Origin: Aurantimonas sp. Leaf443
GTDB taxonomy: Bacteria > Pseudomonadota > Alphaproteobacteria > Rhizobiales > Rhizobiaceae
Reading direction: 5' to 3'
Length of the DNA stretch: 64,000 bases
Assembly: GCF_001425575.1 (NCBI RefSeq)
Contig: NZ_LMRD01000001.1
Span: 645,745-709,744, forward strand
Under the pieces are notes generated by a model that was given only the letters and a program-made list of their open reading frames with translations, made no database searches and had not been told where the DNA came from. Positions within the stretch are counted from its first letter, which is position 1. The number at the start of each line of letters is the position of its first letter. The position numbers were made by a program, and so were the translations under genes. Shown here piece after piece: positions 47,272-56,967 of the stretch.

Positions 47272-47868
47272 TCAGCGGGCCGGCGGGTCGCCGCGGGCCT
47301 GGAGCGCGGAGAGAAGAAGGCTGAGCCCCGAGGACAGGAGCGAGATGCCGAGGAAGACGCCGATCGCCCAGACGGCGGTGCCGGGCAGGCCGAGGACGAC
47401 GAGCAGCGCCAGCGCGATGTTGAGGATGCCCGACAGGACGAGGAGCGCGAAGCGCCCCTTGGACACGCGCACCGCGTTGGCGATGGAGAAGGTGACGAAG
47501 CCGATCAGAAGGAAATAGGCCGCGAGCGCCCAGGTGAGCGTGATCGCCCCGGCGAACGGGTCGGCGACGATGACGAGGCCGAGAATCACCGCGAGCGCGG
47601 CGAGCGCCACGTTCGACCAGAAACCGGGCGCGTTGCGGGCCCGGAAGGCCGAGACGAGGCCGACGACGCCCCCGAGAAGCATGAGCCAGCCGAAGAAGAT
47701 CGTGGAGGCGAGCGTCGCGGCCAAGGGCACGGCGAGCGCGAGGACGCCCGCGACGATCATCACCGCGCCCTGGATGGCGTAGGACTTCCAATGGTCGTGG
47801 AGATGGCGCCGGGTCCGCGCCACCTGGCGCTGGATCTCGTCGCTCGTGGCGGGGCCTGGCATGGTCAT
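47272..47868 (-). CDS. HdeD family (DUF308) membrane protein
   Basis: 198 residues with six membrane segments between about residues 35 and 190 and the repeated DUF308 pattern (AVMIVAGVLALAVPLAATLAS). E. coli HdeD is linked to acid resistance; role here is inferred from family only. ATG at 47868 with a second ATG at 47862. Convergent with the molybdopterin gene, 15 bp apart. Confidence 0.85.
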   Translation of the reverse strand: MTMPGPATSDEIQRQVARTRRHLHDHWKSYAIQGAVMIVAGVLALAVPLAATLASTIFFGWLMLLGGVVGLVSAFRARNAPGFWSNVALAALAVILGLVIVADPFAGAITLTWALAAYFLLIGFVTFSIANAVRVSKGRFALLVLSGILNIALALLVVLGLPGTAVWAIGVFLGISLLSSGLSLLLSALQARGDPPAR

Positions 47869-47934
47869 GGGCGCTGAACTCCTGGCGATCGACCATCGCA
47901 GAAGCCGCGGCGCTCCGGGTGGTTCCGCGACGGA

Positions 47935-48531
47935 TTACTCCGCCTTCGCCTCGCCTCTCGCCACCATGGCGAGTGCCTGCGGGTAGAGCCCGTGCTCGGC
48001 GACGAGGACCCGTGCGGACAGCGTGTCCGGCGTGTCGCCGGGCAGGATCGGCACGCTGGCCTGCGCGATGATCGGGCCCTCGTCCATCACCTCGGTGACG
48101 AAATGCACGGTGCAGCCGTGCTCCGCCATCCCTGCCGCGATCGCCCGCTCATGCGTGTGCAGGCCCGGCAGGAGCGGCAGGAGGGAGGGGTGGATGTTGA
48201 TCATCCTTCCCTTCCAGCGCTCGGTGAAGCCGGGCGTCAGAAGGCGCATGTAGCCGGCGAGGCAGAGGATATCGGGCGCGAAACGGTCGAGCGCGGCATT
48301 CATCTCCGCCTCGTGCGCCTCGCGCGAGGAAAAGCGCTTGTGATCGATGCCGACGGTCTCGATCCCCTCGGTCCGCGCCGTCTCCAGCCCCTTGGCGTCC
48401 GGCCGGTTCGAGAGGACGGCGACGATCTCGGCCGGGTAGGCGGGATCCTTCGCCGCCTCGACGAGCGCCGACATATTCGAACCGCGCCCCGAAAGCAGGA
48501 CGGCGACGCGTTTCTTCGACGGTGCGCTCAA
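47935..48531 (-). CDS. purN: phosphoribosylglycinamide formyltransferase
   Basis: Third step of purine synthesis. 198 residues. GRGSNM near 15-20 binds phosphate; [13 protein letters not shown] holds the catalytic Asn/His and EVMDEGPII the Asp. The start is TTG at 48531, sharing TTGA with the purM stop; no ATG is available before the conserved [11 protein letters not shown]. Confidence 0.95.
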   Translation of the reverse strand: MSAPSKKRVAVLLSGRGSNMSALVEAAKDPAYPAEIVAVLSNRPDAKGLETARTEGIETVGIDHKRFSSREAHEAEMNAALDRFAPDILCLAGYMRLLTPGFTERWKGRMINIHPSLLPLLPGLHTHERAIAAGMAEHGCTVHFVTEVMDEGPIIAQASVPILPGDTPDTLSARVLVAEHGLYPQALAMVARGEAKAE

Positions 48532-49592
48532 AGCTTGAGGTCGCCGTTGAAGGTGACGGCCGCCTCGTGCCGGTCGAGGATGCGGCCGAGCGGCACGACG
48601 CTCTCGCCCTGCGACTGCAGGAGGGCCGCGACGCTCGCCGCCTCCGCCTCCGAGACGACGACGATCATGCCGATTCCGCAATTGAAGGTGCGCAGCATCT
48701 CCAGAGGCTCGATGGCGCCGGTCCTGGCCAGCCAGCCGAAGACCGGCGGCGGGGTGACGGCGAAGAGGTCGATATCGGCGCGCAGCGTGTCGGGCAGGAC
48801 GCGCGGGATGTTCTCCACGAAGCCGCCGCCGGTGATGTGGGCGAGCGCCTTGATGCCGGAACTGGCGCGGATCGCTTCGAGCAGCGGGCGCACGTAGATG
48901 CGCGTCGGCTCGATCAGCGCGGCGCCGAGGCTCCGGGACGCGTCGAAGGGCGCCGGCGCGTCGTAGGAGAGGCCGGAGAGCTCGACGATGCGGCGAACCA
49001 GCGAATAGCCGTTGGAATGGACGCCCGAGGAGGCGAGGCCGAGGATCATGTCGCCCTTGGCGATCTCGGCGGAGGGCAGGAGGCGGTCGCGCTCGGCCGC
49101 GCCCACGGCGAAGCCCGCCAGATCGTAGTCCCTGTCGGCGTAGAGGCCGGGCATTTCCGCGGTCTCGCCGCCGATCAGCGCGCAGCCCGCCTGCCGGCAG
49201 CCTTCCGCGATGCCCTTCACGATCGCCTCGCCCTCGGCCGGATCGAGCTTGCCGGTGGCGAAATAGTCGAGGAAGAACAGGGGCTCGGCGCCCTGCACCA
49301 CGAGGTCGTTGACGCACATGGCCACGAGGTCGATACCGATCGTGTCGTGGATGCCGGTCTCGATGGCGATGCGCAGCTTGGTGCCGACGCCGTCATTGGC
49401 GGCCACCAGCACGGGATCCTTGAAGCCAGCGGCCTTCAGGTCGAAGAGGCCGCCGAAGCCGCCGATCTCGCCGTCGGCGCCCGGCCGCGCGGTGGAGCGC
49501 ACCAGCGGCTTGATGCGGCGCACGAGCTCGTTGCCGGCGTCGATGTCGACGCCTGCCTGTGCGTAGGTGAGGGGGGTCTGCCGATCGGTCAT
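48528..49592 (-). CDS. purM: phosphoribosylformylglycinamidine cyclo-ligase
   Basis: AIR synthase, fifth step of purine synthesis. 354 residues. Seen: [69 protein letters not shown] and NCGIGM. ATG at 49592. The frame is open far upstream (to 50819) but that is antisense to the transporter gene. Coupled to purN by overlap. Confidence 0.97.
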   Translation of the reverse strand: MTDRQTPLTYAQAGVDIDAGNELVRRIKPLVRSTARPGADGEIGGFGGLFDLKAAGFKDPVLVAANDGVGTKLRIAIETGIHDTIGIDLVAMCVNDLVVQGAEPLFFLDYFATGKLDPAEGEAIVKGIAEGCRQAGCALIGGETAEMPGLYADRDYDLAGFAVGAAERDRLLPSAEIAKGDMILGLASSGVHSNGYSLVRRIVELSGLSYDAPAPFDASRSLGAALIEPTRIYVRPLLEAIRASSGIKALAHITGGGFVENIPRVLPDTLRADIDLFAVTPPPVFGWLARTGAIEPLEMLRTFNCGIGMIVVVSEAEAASVAALLQSQGESVVPLGRILDRHEAAVTFNGDLKL

Positions 49593-49686
49593 GGAGCGCC
49601 TGTCCTTTGCCCGGACGAACTGCCACGACGGACCGCCCGCGGCAAGTCTCAGCCGCCCGCCGCGTGCGATGGATGGACCGGCCGAC

Positions 49687-49717
49687 CTTGACCGGGGGCG
49701 CCGCGGCTTCCTATCTC
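49687..49717 (+). promoter_or_regulatory. putative promoter of the AI-2E family transporter gene
   Basis: CTTGAC (49687-49692) perfect to the alphaproteobacterial -35, 18 bp, CTATCT (49711-49716). About 60 bp before the chosen ATG. Confidence 0.5.
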
Positions 49718-49775
49718 GTCGGACGCAATCGGGGTGCGGCTTCGGCCGGCCCGCGCGATGGGGAAGCTTGAAGAG

Positions 49776-50936
49776 ATGTCCGATCGCAGCGCGCTCCTTC
49801 GCCGGCAGATCCTCTTCTGGAGCGGTTCGGCCATCGTCTTCGCGCTGCTCCTGTGGCTCTTCTCCGGCATTCTCCTGCCCTTCGTCCTGGGCATGGTGAT
49901 CGCCTACTTCCTCGACCCCGTCGCCGACTGGATGGTGCGGCGCGGCCTCTCGCGCGTGGCCGCGACCCTCCTCATCCTCGTCCTCTTCATTTTCGTCTTC
50001 ACCGCGGCCGTCCTCATCGTCGTGCCCGTGGTGGGCACGCAGATCGCGAGCTTCGCCCAGCGCGTGCCGGACTATCTGAACCGGCTGCAGGAACTGGCGG
50101 TGCAGGCGCGCACGGGCCCGCTCGCCTGGATGTTCCCCCCAGGGGACGAGACGAGCCTTCGCCAGGACTTCGCCAACATGGTGAGCCAGGGCACGGGCTT
50201 CGTGACGTCCTTCCTCGCCTCGCTCTGGACCTCTTCGCTGGCGGTGGTGAACTTCCTGTCGCTCTTCGTGGTGACGCCGGTGGTCGCCTTCTACCTGCTC
50301 CTCGACTGGGACCGGATGATCGACCGCATCGATTCCTGGGTGCCGCGCCAGCATGTCCACACGGTGCGGCGCCTCGCCCGCGACATCGACCGGGCGGTGG
50401 CCGGCTTCGTGCGGGGGCAGGGCTCGCTCTGCCTCATCCTCGGCAGCTTCTACGGCATCGGCCTGACGCTGGTCGGGCTCAATTTCGGGCTCCTCATCGG
50501 CCTCTTCGCCGGCTTCATCTCCTTCGTGCCCTATATCGGCTCGGCGCTGGGGCTGGTCCTCTCGGTCGGCATCGCGCTCGTGCAGTTCTGGCCGGAATGG
50601 CCGTGGATCCTGGCGACGGCGGCGGTCTTCTTCGTCGGCCAGTTCATCGAGGGCAACATCCTCCAGCCCAAGCTCGTGGGCGCCTCGGTCGGGCTGCATC
50701 CGGTCTGGCTGATGTTCGCGCTCTTCGCCTTCGGCGCGCTCTTCGGCTTTGTCGGCCTCCTCATCGCGGTGCCCGCGGCGGCGGCCATCGGCGTCCTCAT
50801 GCGCTTTGCGATCGGGCAATATCTCGACAGCGAGATGTATTCCGGCCGGCTCGTCTCCCCGGCGCCGGCCGAGCCCCGGCTCACGGCGTCCGGCCTCGTC
50901 ATCACCGAGAGCGGGCCGCGCGGCGAGGAGCGGTGA
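49776..50936 (+). CDS. AI-2E family transporter (PerM-like)
   Basis: 386-residue polytopic protein of the PerM/TqsA family, with seven to eight membrane segments and the family block [17 protein letters not shown] followed by [11 protein letters not shown]. Some members export autoinducer-2, others are Na+/H+ antiporters; the true substrate cannot be told. ATG at 49776 chosen ([11 protein letters not shown]); an upstream ATG at 49758 is possible. In Hyphomicrobiales this gene regularly precedes hdaA. Confidence 0.9.
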   Translation: MSDRSALLRRQILFWSGSAIVFALLLWLFSGILLPFVLGMVIAYFLDPVADWMVRRGLSRVAATLLILVLFIFVFTAAVLIVVPVVGTQIASFAQRVPDYLNRLQELAVQARTGPLAWMFPPGDETSLRQDFANMVSQGTGFVTSFLASLWTSSLAVVNFLSLFVVTPVVAFYLLLDWDRMIDRIDSWVPRQHVHTVRRLARDIDRAVAGFVRGQGSLCLILGSFYGIGLTLVGLNFGLLIGLFAGFISFVPYIGSALGLVLSVGIALVQFWPEWPWILATAAVFFVGQFIEGNILQPKLVGASVGLHPVWLMFALFAFGALFGFVGLLIAVPAAAAIGVLMRFAIGQYLDSEMYSGRLVSPAPAEPRLTASGLVITESGPRGEER

Positions 50937-50944
50937 GAGATCCC

Positions 50945-51631
50945 ATGGCGGGACCCGCCCAGATCCCCCTCGACCTGCCGCATCTCGATTCGCAGGCCCG
51001 CGACGACCTCGTCGTCTCGCCCTCGAACAGGATGGCGGTGGAGGCGGTGGATGCCTGGCCGGACTGGCCCCATCCCGTCCTCGTCGTGGTCGGCCCGCCG
51101 GGCTCGGGCAAGACGCATCTGGCCAGCGCCTTCGTCGCCGAAGCCGGCGCGATGCCCTTCCGGCCGGGAACCGAGCTTTGCGCCGAGCCGGGCTTTCGCG
51201 TCGTGGTGGACGACATCGACCGGCCGGGATACGACGAGGCCGAACTCTTCGGCGTCGTCAACGCGGCGCGCTCCGGGCGCGGCTTCGTGCTGGCGACGTC
51301 GCGCGTCCCGCCCGCGGCGATTCCCTTCGCGCTCCCGGACCTCAAGTCGCGGCTGAAGGCGGCGGGCGTCGTGGAGCTCGGCGCACCCGACGACATCCTG
51401 CTGTCCGGCGTCCTGATGAAGCTTTTTGCCGATCGCCAGCTGGAGGTGGACCCCGGCGTGGTGCACTATCTGGCCGCGCGCATGGAGCGCTCGCTGGAGG
51501 CCGCCCGAACGATCGTCGGGCGCCTCGACAGGGAGGCTCTGGCCACGCGCGGCGCCGTCACCCGCCGTCTGGTGCGCCGCATTCTCCAGGCCGAGGAGGA
51601 AGGGGAAGCGGACGTCACACGAACGTCGTGA
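50945..51631 (+). CDS. hdaA: DnaA-related regulator HdaA
   Basis: 228-residue AAA+ protein resembling DnaA domains I-III without the DNA-binding domain IV. Walker A GPPGSGKT (50-57), Walker B-type [15 protein letters not shown] near 135-142, [11 protein letters not shown] and a C-terminal arginine-rich helix. With the beta clamp, HdaA stimulates hydrolysis of DnaA-bound ATP and so limits re-initiation of replication; inferred from the Caulobacter and E. coli (Hda) homologues. It starts eight bases after the transporter stop. Upstream of ppk as in other Hyphomicrobiales. Confidence 0.9.
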   Translation: MAGPAQIPLDLPHLDSQARDDLVVSPSNRMAVEAVDAWPDWPHPVLVVVGPPGSGKTHLASAFVAEAGAMPFRPGTELCAEPGFRVVVDDIDRPGYDEAELFGVVNAARSGRGFVLATSRVPPAAIPFALPDLKSRLKAAGVVELGAPDDILLSGVLMKLFADRQLEVDPGVVHYLAARMERSLEAARTIVGRLDREALATRGAVTRRLVRRILQAEEEGEADVTRTS

Positions 51632-51663
51632 GCATGCTCTAGGGCCGACCGAGGAGAACGACC

Positions 51664-54036
51664 ATGGATGCACCTTCCCCCAAGCCCGAGCGCGTCCCCC
51701 GGCCGCGCAAGGCGCCGGCGCGACGCGCCCTGGTGAAAGCGGCGCCCGGTGAGCCGGCCTTGGTCGTGGAGCCTGTTGCGGTGGAGAGCGCGGCGATGAC
51801 GGACGACGGTACGGCGACCATGAGCGAGGCTTCGGTCATCCTGGAGACGACGCCCGCCGAGGTGGCGGAAGCGGCGGCGGCCGCCAATCCGAGCCCCAGC
51901 GAACTGCCGGCCGACCGTTTCGTGAACCGCGAGATCTCCTGGCTGCAGTTCAACCGACGCGTGCTGGAGGAATCGCAGAACGTCAACCATCCGCTCCTGG
52001 AGCGCGTGCGCTTCCTGTCGATCTCGGCGGGCAATCTCGACGAGTTCTTCATGGTGCGCGTCGCCGGCCTCGCCGGTCAGGTGCGCGCGCGCATCGCCGT
52101 GCGCAGCGCCGACGGCCTGACGCCGCAGGAGCAGCTCGACCGCATCCTCGAGGAGGTCGGCCGCCTGCAGGAGGAGCAGCAGGCCTCGCTGGCCGAACTC
52201 GTGAAGGAGCTGCGTCAGGCCTCCATCCACATCGTGGGCGCGGGCGAACTCCGGAAGGACGACCGGGCCTGGCTCGAGAAGACCTTCGCCGAGCAGATCT
52301 TCCCGGTGCTGACGCCGCTGTCGATCGATCCGGCGCACCCGTTCCCCTTCATTCCCAATCTCGGCTTCTCCATCGCGCTCGCCCTCGTGCGCGAGCGCGA
52401 TTCGCAGGCCATGAACGCGCTGCTGCGCCTGCCGACGGCGCTCCAGCGCTTCGTGGAGATGCCGACCAACGAGGCCGGCCTCGCCCGTTTCGTGCCGCTG
52501 GAAAGCGTGGTCGCGCTCTTCATCGGCAAGCTCTTCCCGGGCTACCGGGTGAAGGGCGCCGGCACGTTCCGCATCATCCGCGATTCCGACATCGAGGTGG
52601 AGGAGGAGGCCGAGGACCTCGTGCGCCACTACGAATCGGCACTAAAACGGCGGCGGCGCGGCTCGGTGATCCGCATCGAGTTCGATTCGGTCATGCCCGA
52701 ATCGCTGCGCAACTTCGTCGCCGGCGAGCTGGAAGTGCCCGAGAACCGCGTTTCCGTCATGGACGGGATGCTGGCGCTCGATTCGGTCTCGCAGATCTGC
52801 CGCATCCCGCGCGAGGAGCTGAAGTTCGCGCCCTACATCCCGCGCTTTCCCGAGCGCATCCGCGAGCACAATGGCGACTGTTTCGCCGCCATCCGCGAGA
52901 AGGACATCATCGTCCACCATCCCTACGAGTCCTTCGACGTCGTGGTGCAGTTCCTGCGCCAGGCCGCGCAGGACCCGAATGTCGTCGCCATCAAGCAGAC
53001 GCTCTACCGCACCTCGAACGACAGCCCGATCGTGCGCGCCCTGGTGGACGCCGCCGAGGCCGGCAAGTCCGTCACCGCGCTCGTGGAACTGAAGGCGCGT
53101 TTCGACGAGGAGGCCAACATCAAGTGGGCGCGCGACCTGGAGCGCGCCGGCGTGCAGGTGGTGTTCGGCTTCATCGAGAAGAAGACCCACGCCAAGCTCT
53201 CGCTGGTCGTGCGCCGCGAGGAAGGAAAGATCGTCTCCTTCGTGCATGTGGGCACGGGCAACTACCATCCGATCACCGCGAAGATCTACACGGACCTGTC
53301 CTACTTCACGACAGACCCGGATATCGCGCACGACGTCTCGCATATCTTCAACTACATCACCGGCTATGCCGAGCCGACGGAGCTGAAGAAGCTGGCCGTC
53401 TCGCCGCTGACGCTGCGCAAGCGCATTCTCGGCCATATCGAGGAGGAGGCCGAGCACGTGCGGGCCGGGCGCCCCGGCCAGATCTGGTTGAAGATGAACT
53501 CGCTGGTCGACCCGACGATCATCGACGCGCTCTACCGCGCGAGCCAGGCGGGCGTGGAGATCGATCTCGTGGTGCGCGGCATCTGCTGCCTGAAGCCGCG
53601 CGTACCCGGCCTGTCCGAGAACATCCGCGTCAAGTCCATCGTCGGACGCTTCCTCGAGCACAGCCGCATCTTCTGCTTCGGCAACGGCCACGGGCTTCCG
53701 TCCGAACACGCCATCGTCTACATCGGCTCGGCGGACATGATGCCGCGGAATCTGGATCGTCGGGTGGAGACGCTCGTGCCGCTCACGACGCCCACCGTTC
53801 ACAGCCAGGTTCTGTCGCAGATCATGCTCGGCAACATTCTGGACAACCAGCAGAGTTGGTCGGTCTCCGCCGACGGAACTTCGCGACAGATCGTGCCCCT
53901 GCCGGGCGAGCAGCCCTTCAACGCGCAGCGGTACTTCATGACGAATCCCAGCCTGTCTGGGCGGGGAAAGGCCCTGAAGTCGGATGCACCCAAACTCATC
54001 GCACGCCAAAGGGCCGAACATTCGCGCTTCGACTGA
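51664..54036 (+). CDS. ppk: polyphosphate kinase 1
   Basis: Reversible synthesis of polyphosphate from ATP. 790 residues: a long Ala/Pro/Glu-rich N-terminal extension (about 1-78), then [19 protein letters not shown], the kinase core with phosphorylated His528 in [11 protein letters not shown], and [18 protein letters not shown]-like second PLD half (about 650-700). In-frame ATGs at 51796 and 51820 could shorten the extension. The 3' end overlaps ppx by 53 bp, coupling synthesis and breakdown of polyphosphate. Confidence 0.95.
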   Translation: MDAPSPKPERVPRPRKAPARRALVKAAPGEPALVVEPVAVESAAMTDDGTATMSEASVILETTPAEVAEAAAAANPSPSELPADRFVNREISWLQFNRRVLEESQNVNHPLLERVRFLSISAGNLDEFFMVRVAGLAGQVRARIAVRSADGLTPQEQLDRILEEVGRLQEEQQASLAELVKELRQASIHIVGAGELRKDDRAWLEKTFAEQIFPVLTPLSIDPAHPFPFIPNLGFSIALALVRERDSQAMNALLRLPTALQRFVEMPTNEAGLARFVPLESVVALFIGKLFPGYRVKGAGTFRIIRDSDIEVEEEAEDLVRHYESALKRRRRGSVIRIEFDSVMPESLRNFVAGELEVPENRVSVMDGMLALDSVSQICRIPREELKFAPYIPRFPERIREHNGDCFAAIREKDIIVHHPYESFDVVVQFLRQAAQDPNVVAIKQTLYRTSNDSPIVRALVDAAEAGKSVTALVELKARFDEEANIKWARDLERAGVQVVFGFIEKKTHAKLSLVVRREEGKIVSFVHVGTGNYHPITAKIYTDLSYFTTDPDIAHDVSHIFNYITGYAEPTELKKLAVSPLTLRKRILGHIEEEAEHVRAGRPGQIWLKMNSLVDPTIIDALYRASQAGVEIDLVVRGICCLKPRVPGLSENIRVKSIVGRFLEHSRIFCFGNGHGLPSEHAIVYIGSADMMPRNLDRRVETLVPLTTPTVHSQVLSQIMLGNILDNQQSWSVSADGTSRQIVPLPGEQPFNAQRYFMTNPSLSGRGKALKSDAPKLIARQRAEHSRFD

Positions 54037-55543
54037 CGCACTCCCCGCGGGACGGCTGCCCGGCGAGAAGCCGGTCGCCGTCATCGACATCGGGTCGAAC
54101 TCCATCCGCCTCGTCATCTACGAGGGCAATCGCCGGGCGCTGACGGTCCTCTTCAACGAGAAGGTCCTGAGCGGCCTCGGGAAGGGGCTCGCCCGCACCA
54201 ACCGGCTGGACGGGCAGGCGGTGGAGAGCGCGCTGCAGGCGCTCGCCCGCTTCCGCCAGCTCGCCGAACATGCCGGGGTGGAGGCGATCCACGCCATCGC
54301 CACGGCCGCCGCGCGCGAGGCGACCAACGGGCCGGACTTCGTCGCCGCCGCGCAGGCCGCCCTCGGCCAGCCCATCGTCATCCTTTCCGGCCAGGACGAG
54401 GCGCGCTTCGCCGCCGAGGGCGTCATCGCCGGCTTCCACCGGCCGGACGGGATCGCGGGGGATCTGGGCGGCGGCAGTCTCGAACTCGTGGACATCCGCG
54501 ACGGCGGCTTTCGCGACGGGCTGACGCTGCCGCTCGGCGGCCTTCGCCTGCGCGATCTCTCCGACGGCGACATCGCCAAGGCGCAGAGCGTCGCCGACAG
54601 CCATGTCGGGGCCTGCGGCCTCGGCGGGCAGGCGGAGGGGCGGGCCTTCTACGCCGTCGGCGGAACCTGGCGCAACCTTGCCCGCCTCCACATGGAGCAG
54701 GTCGGCTACCCGCTGCACGTGATGCACGGCTACGAGATCGCCACGCCGGTGATGGACGCGTTTCTCGGCGCCGTCATCAAGGGCGACGTGGAGAAGCTGC
54801 CGGGCATCGCCGCCGTGTCGAAGTCGCGCCGGCCGCTCCTGTCCTTCGGCGCCGTGGCGCTGCGCTCGACCATCCGCCACCTGAAGCCCTCGGTGATCGT
54901 CCTCTCCGCGCTCGGCGTGCGCGAGGGCTATCTGCACGGGCTCCTTGGCGAGGAGGAGCGCGCGCGCGACCCGCTGATCGAGGCGGCGCGCGAATTCTCC
55001 TGGCTGCGCGCCCGCGCGCCGGCCCATTCGGACGAACTCGTCGCCTTCGTCTCGCGCACCTTCGCCACGCTCGGCGTCGAGGAAAGCGAGAACGAGGAGC
55101 GCCTGCGCACCGCCGCCTGCCTCCTCGCCGATATCGGCTGGCGCGCCCATCCGGACTATCGCGGCAGGCAGTCCTTCTCGATGATCGCCCATGCCGCGCT
55201 GCAGGGCATCGACCATCCCGGCCGCGTCTTCATGGGCCTGACCAACTACTACCGCCACGAGGGCGGCTTCGAGCCGGGCATCATTCCAGAGCTCGAGGCT
55301 TTGCTCGACGCGGGGCTGACCCAGCGCGCCAAGCTTCTGGCCGCGCTGATGCGCGTCACCTTCCCGATGACGGCCGGCATGCCCGGCATTCTCGAACAGC
55401 TGCGCTGGGCGCAGGACCCGCGCGGCGGCTTCACCCTCGTCGTGCCGCAGGCCCTCGGCGCCCTCGTCGCCGAGAAGCCGGTCTCCCGCCTGCAGCAGTT
55501 CGCCCGGATGGTCGAGAAGACCCTGCGCCTCGAAGTGCGCTGA
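53984..55543 (+). CDS. ppx: exopolyphosphatase
   Basis: Ppx/GppA family, splits phosphate from polyphosphate ends or converts pppGpp. 519 residues: [16 protein letters not shown] (31-46), catalytic and phosphate-loop motifs [24 protein letters not shown] and [11 protein letters not shown], and a C-terminal HD-like domain. ATG at 53984 lies 53 bp inside ppk in another frame; the first 28 residues are not conserved, so a later start is possible (no ATG; next candidates are rare codons). Confidence 0.94.
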   Translation: MHPNSSHAKGPNIRASTDALPAGRLPGEKPVAVIDIGSNSIRLVIYEGNRRALTVLFNEKVLSGLGKGLARTNRLDGQAVESALQALARFRQLAEHAGVEAIHAIATAAAREATNGPDFVAAAQAALGQPIVILSGQDEARFAAEGVIAGFHRPDGIAGDLGGGSLELVDIRDGGFRDGLTLPLGGLRLRDLSDGDIAKAQSVADSHVGACGLGGQAEGRAFYAVGGTWRNLARLHMEQVGYPLHVMHGYEIATPVMDAFLGAVIKGDVEKLPGIAAVSKSRRPLLSFGAVALRSTIRHLKPSVIVLSALGVREGYLHGLLGEEERARDPLIEAAREFSWLRARAPAHSDELVAFVSRTFATLGVEESENEERLRTAACLLADIGWRAHPDYRGRQSFSMIAHAALQGIDHPGRVFMGLTNYYRHEGGFEPGIIPELEALLDAGLTQRAKLLAALMRVTFPMTAGMPGILEQLRWAQDPRGGFTLVVPQALGALVAEKPVSRLQQFARMVEKTLRLEVR

Positions 55544-55544
55544 G

Positions 55545-55570
55545 GCCCGCCGCGGGCGGGCCCGCGGGCT
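55545..55570. terminator. GC-rich inverted repeats between ppx and rnd
   Basis: GCCCGC/GCGGGC and GGGCCCGCGGGC repeats fill the 58-bp gap between convergent ppx and rnd. No T-run; probable but weak bidirectional stop. Confidence 0.35.
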
Positions 55571-55601
55571 ATCGCAAGCGCAGGCCGCCCGCTCGCGTTC
55601 C

Positions 55602-56759
55602 TCAGCCCGGCAGGTCGACCAGTTCCACCTTGCGGTCGCGGAAGACGAGCGCGGTGCGCCCTTCCAGGAGCTGGAGCGCGCGCTGGCCGAAGATCTCGCG
55701 GCGCCAGCCGGAGAGGGCGGGGATATCGGCCTCCTCGCCCTTGGCGGCGAGGCGCTCCAGGTCGTCGCCGGACGCGATCATCTTGGCGGCGACGCCCTCC
55801 TCCTCCACGATGATGCGCAGCAGTACCTTCAGGAAGTCCACCGCCGCCGCGGTGCCCTCGGGCAGCTGCGGCGGGCGGGGCACGGGCGGCAGCTCGGCCT
55901 TGGGCACGGCATGGGCGCGGGAGATGGCGGCGAGGATGCCGCGGCCGGCCTGGCTGCGCTCGAAGCCCTTGGGGATGGTGCGCAGGCGCGACAGCGCCTC
56001 CTCGTCGCGCGGCTGCTGCTGGGCGATCTCGAAGAGCGCGTCGTCCTTCAGGATGCGCCCGCGCGGCCGGTTCGTCTCGCGCGCCTCGCGCTCGCGCCAG
56101 GCCGCCAGCTCCTTCAGCGCCTGCAATTCGATCGGCTTGCGCACGCGCATCTTGAGGCGCCGCCAGGCGTCGTCCGGGTGGAGGTCGTAGGTCGCGGGGT
56201 CGGAAAGGACCGCCATCTCCTCGGCGAGCCAGGTGTCGCGCCCGCGCCGCTCCAGCTCCGACAGGAGGAAGCGGTAGACGTCGCGCAGATGCGTGACGTC
56301 GGCGAGCGCGTAGTCGAGCTGCTCCTGCGTCAGCGGCCGGCGGCGCCAGTCGGTGAAGCGCGAGGTCTTGTCGATCTGCCCGTCGGTCGTGCGGGCCACG
56401 AGCTGGTCGTAGGCGATCGAATCGCCGAAGCCGCAGACCATGGCCGCGATCTGCGTGTCGAAGAGCGGGGCGGGGATGACCTCGCCGAGCTTCCAGACGA
56501 TCTCGAGGTCCTGGCGCGCGGCGTGGAAGACCTTCACCACGTCCGGGTCCGCCATCAGCGCGAAGAAGGGCGTGAGGTCGAGGTCGCCGGCGATCGGGTC
56601 GACCAGGACGGCGAGGTCGTCGGAGGCCATCTGCAGGAGGCAGAGCTCCGGCCAGAAGGTCGTCTCGCGGATGAACTCGGTGTCCACGGTCACGAAGGAT
56701 GCGCGGGCCAGCCGCTCGCAGGCTTCGGTCAGGGCGGCAGTCGTCGTGATGATCTCCAT
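55602..56759 (-). CDS. rnd: ribonuclease D
   Basis: 3'-5' exoribonuclease in tRNA maturation. 385 residues: DEDD nuclease domain with VDTEFIRE (D26, E28), FHAARQDLEI and YALADVTHL, then two HRDC-like regions (about 215-290 and after). ATG at 56759; open frame upstream to 56882 lacks homology. Convergent with ppx and divergent from aspS, the usual neighbourhood. Confidence 0.95.
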   Translation of the reverse strand: MEIITTTAALTEACERLARASFVTVDTEFIRETTFWPELCLLQMASDDLAVLVDPIAGDLDLTPFFALMADPDVVKVFHAARQDLEIVWKLGEVIPAPLFDTQIAAMVCGFGDSIAYDQLVARTTDGQIDKTSRFTDWRRRPLTQEQLDYALADVTHLRDVYRFLLSELERRGRDTWLAEEMAVLSDPATYDLHPDDAWRRLKMRVRKPIELQALKELAAWREREARETNRPRGRILKDDALFEIAQQQPRDEEALSRLRTIPKGFERSQAGRGILAAISRAHAVPKAELPPVPRPPQLPEGTAAAVDFLKVLLRIIVEEEGVAAKMIASGDDLERLAAKGEEADIPALSGWRREIFGQRALQLLEGRTALVFRDRKVELVDLPG

Positions 56760-56843
56760 GGCTCCTTCTAGGACGGTAAGGTTCTCGGTCAAAGACCCCG
56801 CGGCACGGCACCGTGTGGAAATCTGCGCCGCGGCGGGCCATCC

Positions 56844-56872
56844 TTGACAGACGGGGGGCGCCATGCGCTTTT
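56844..56872 (+). promoter_or_regulatory. putative aspS promoter
   Basis: Perfect TTGACA (56844-56849) facing aspS; GCTTTT 17 bp downstream is a poor -10. Leader to the aspS ATG would be about 90 nt. Confidence 0.4.
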
Positions 56873-56967
56873 CCGCGCGCATTCAAGAGCCTTGCGCCCG
56901 ACGCGTTTCGGGCGGCAGTCGCGCGCGCCCTCGGGCGCTGCGTCGCCGGACAGCCAGAGAGACAGCC

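Noticed and set aside
49593-50819. Fusion of purM with an upstream 409-codon domain
   Set aside because: The added part is antisense to the AI-2E transporter gene and is low-complexity His/Asp/Glu-rich sequence.
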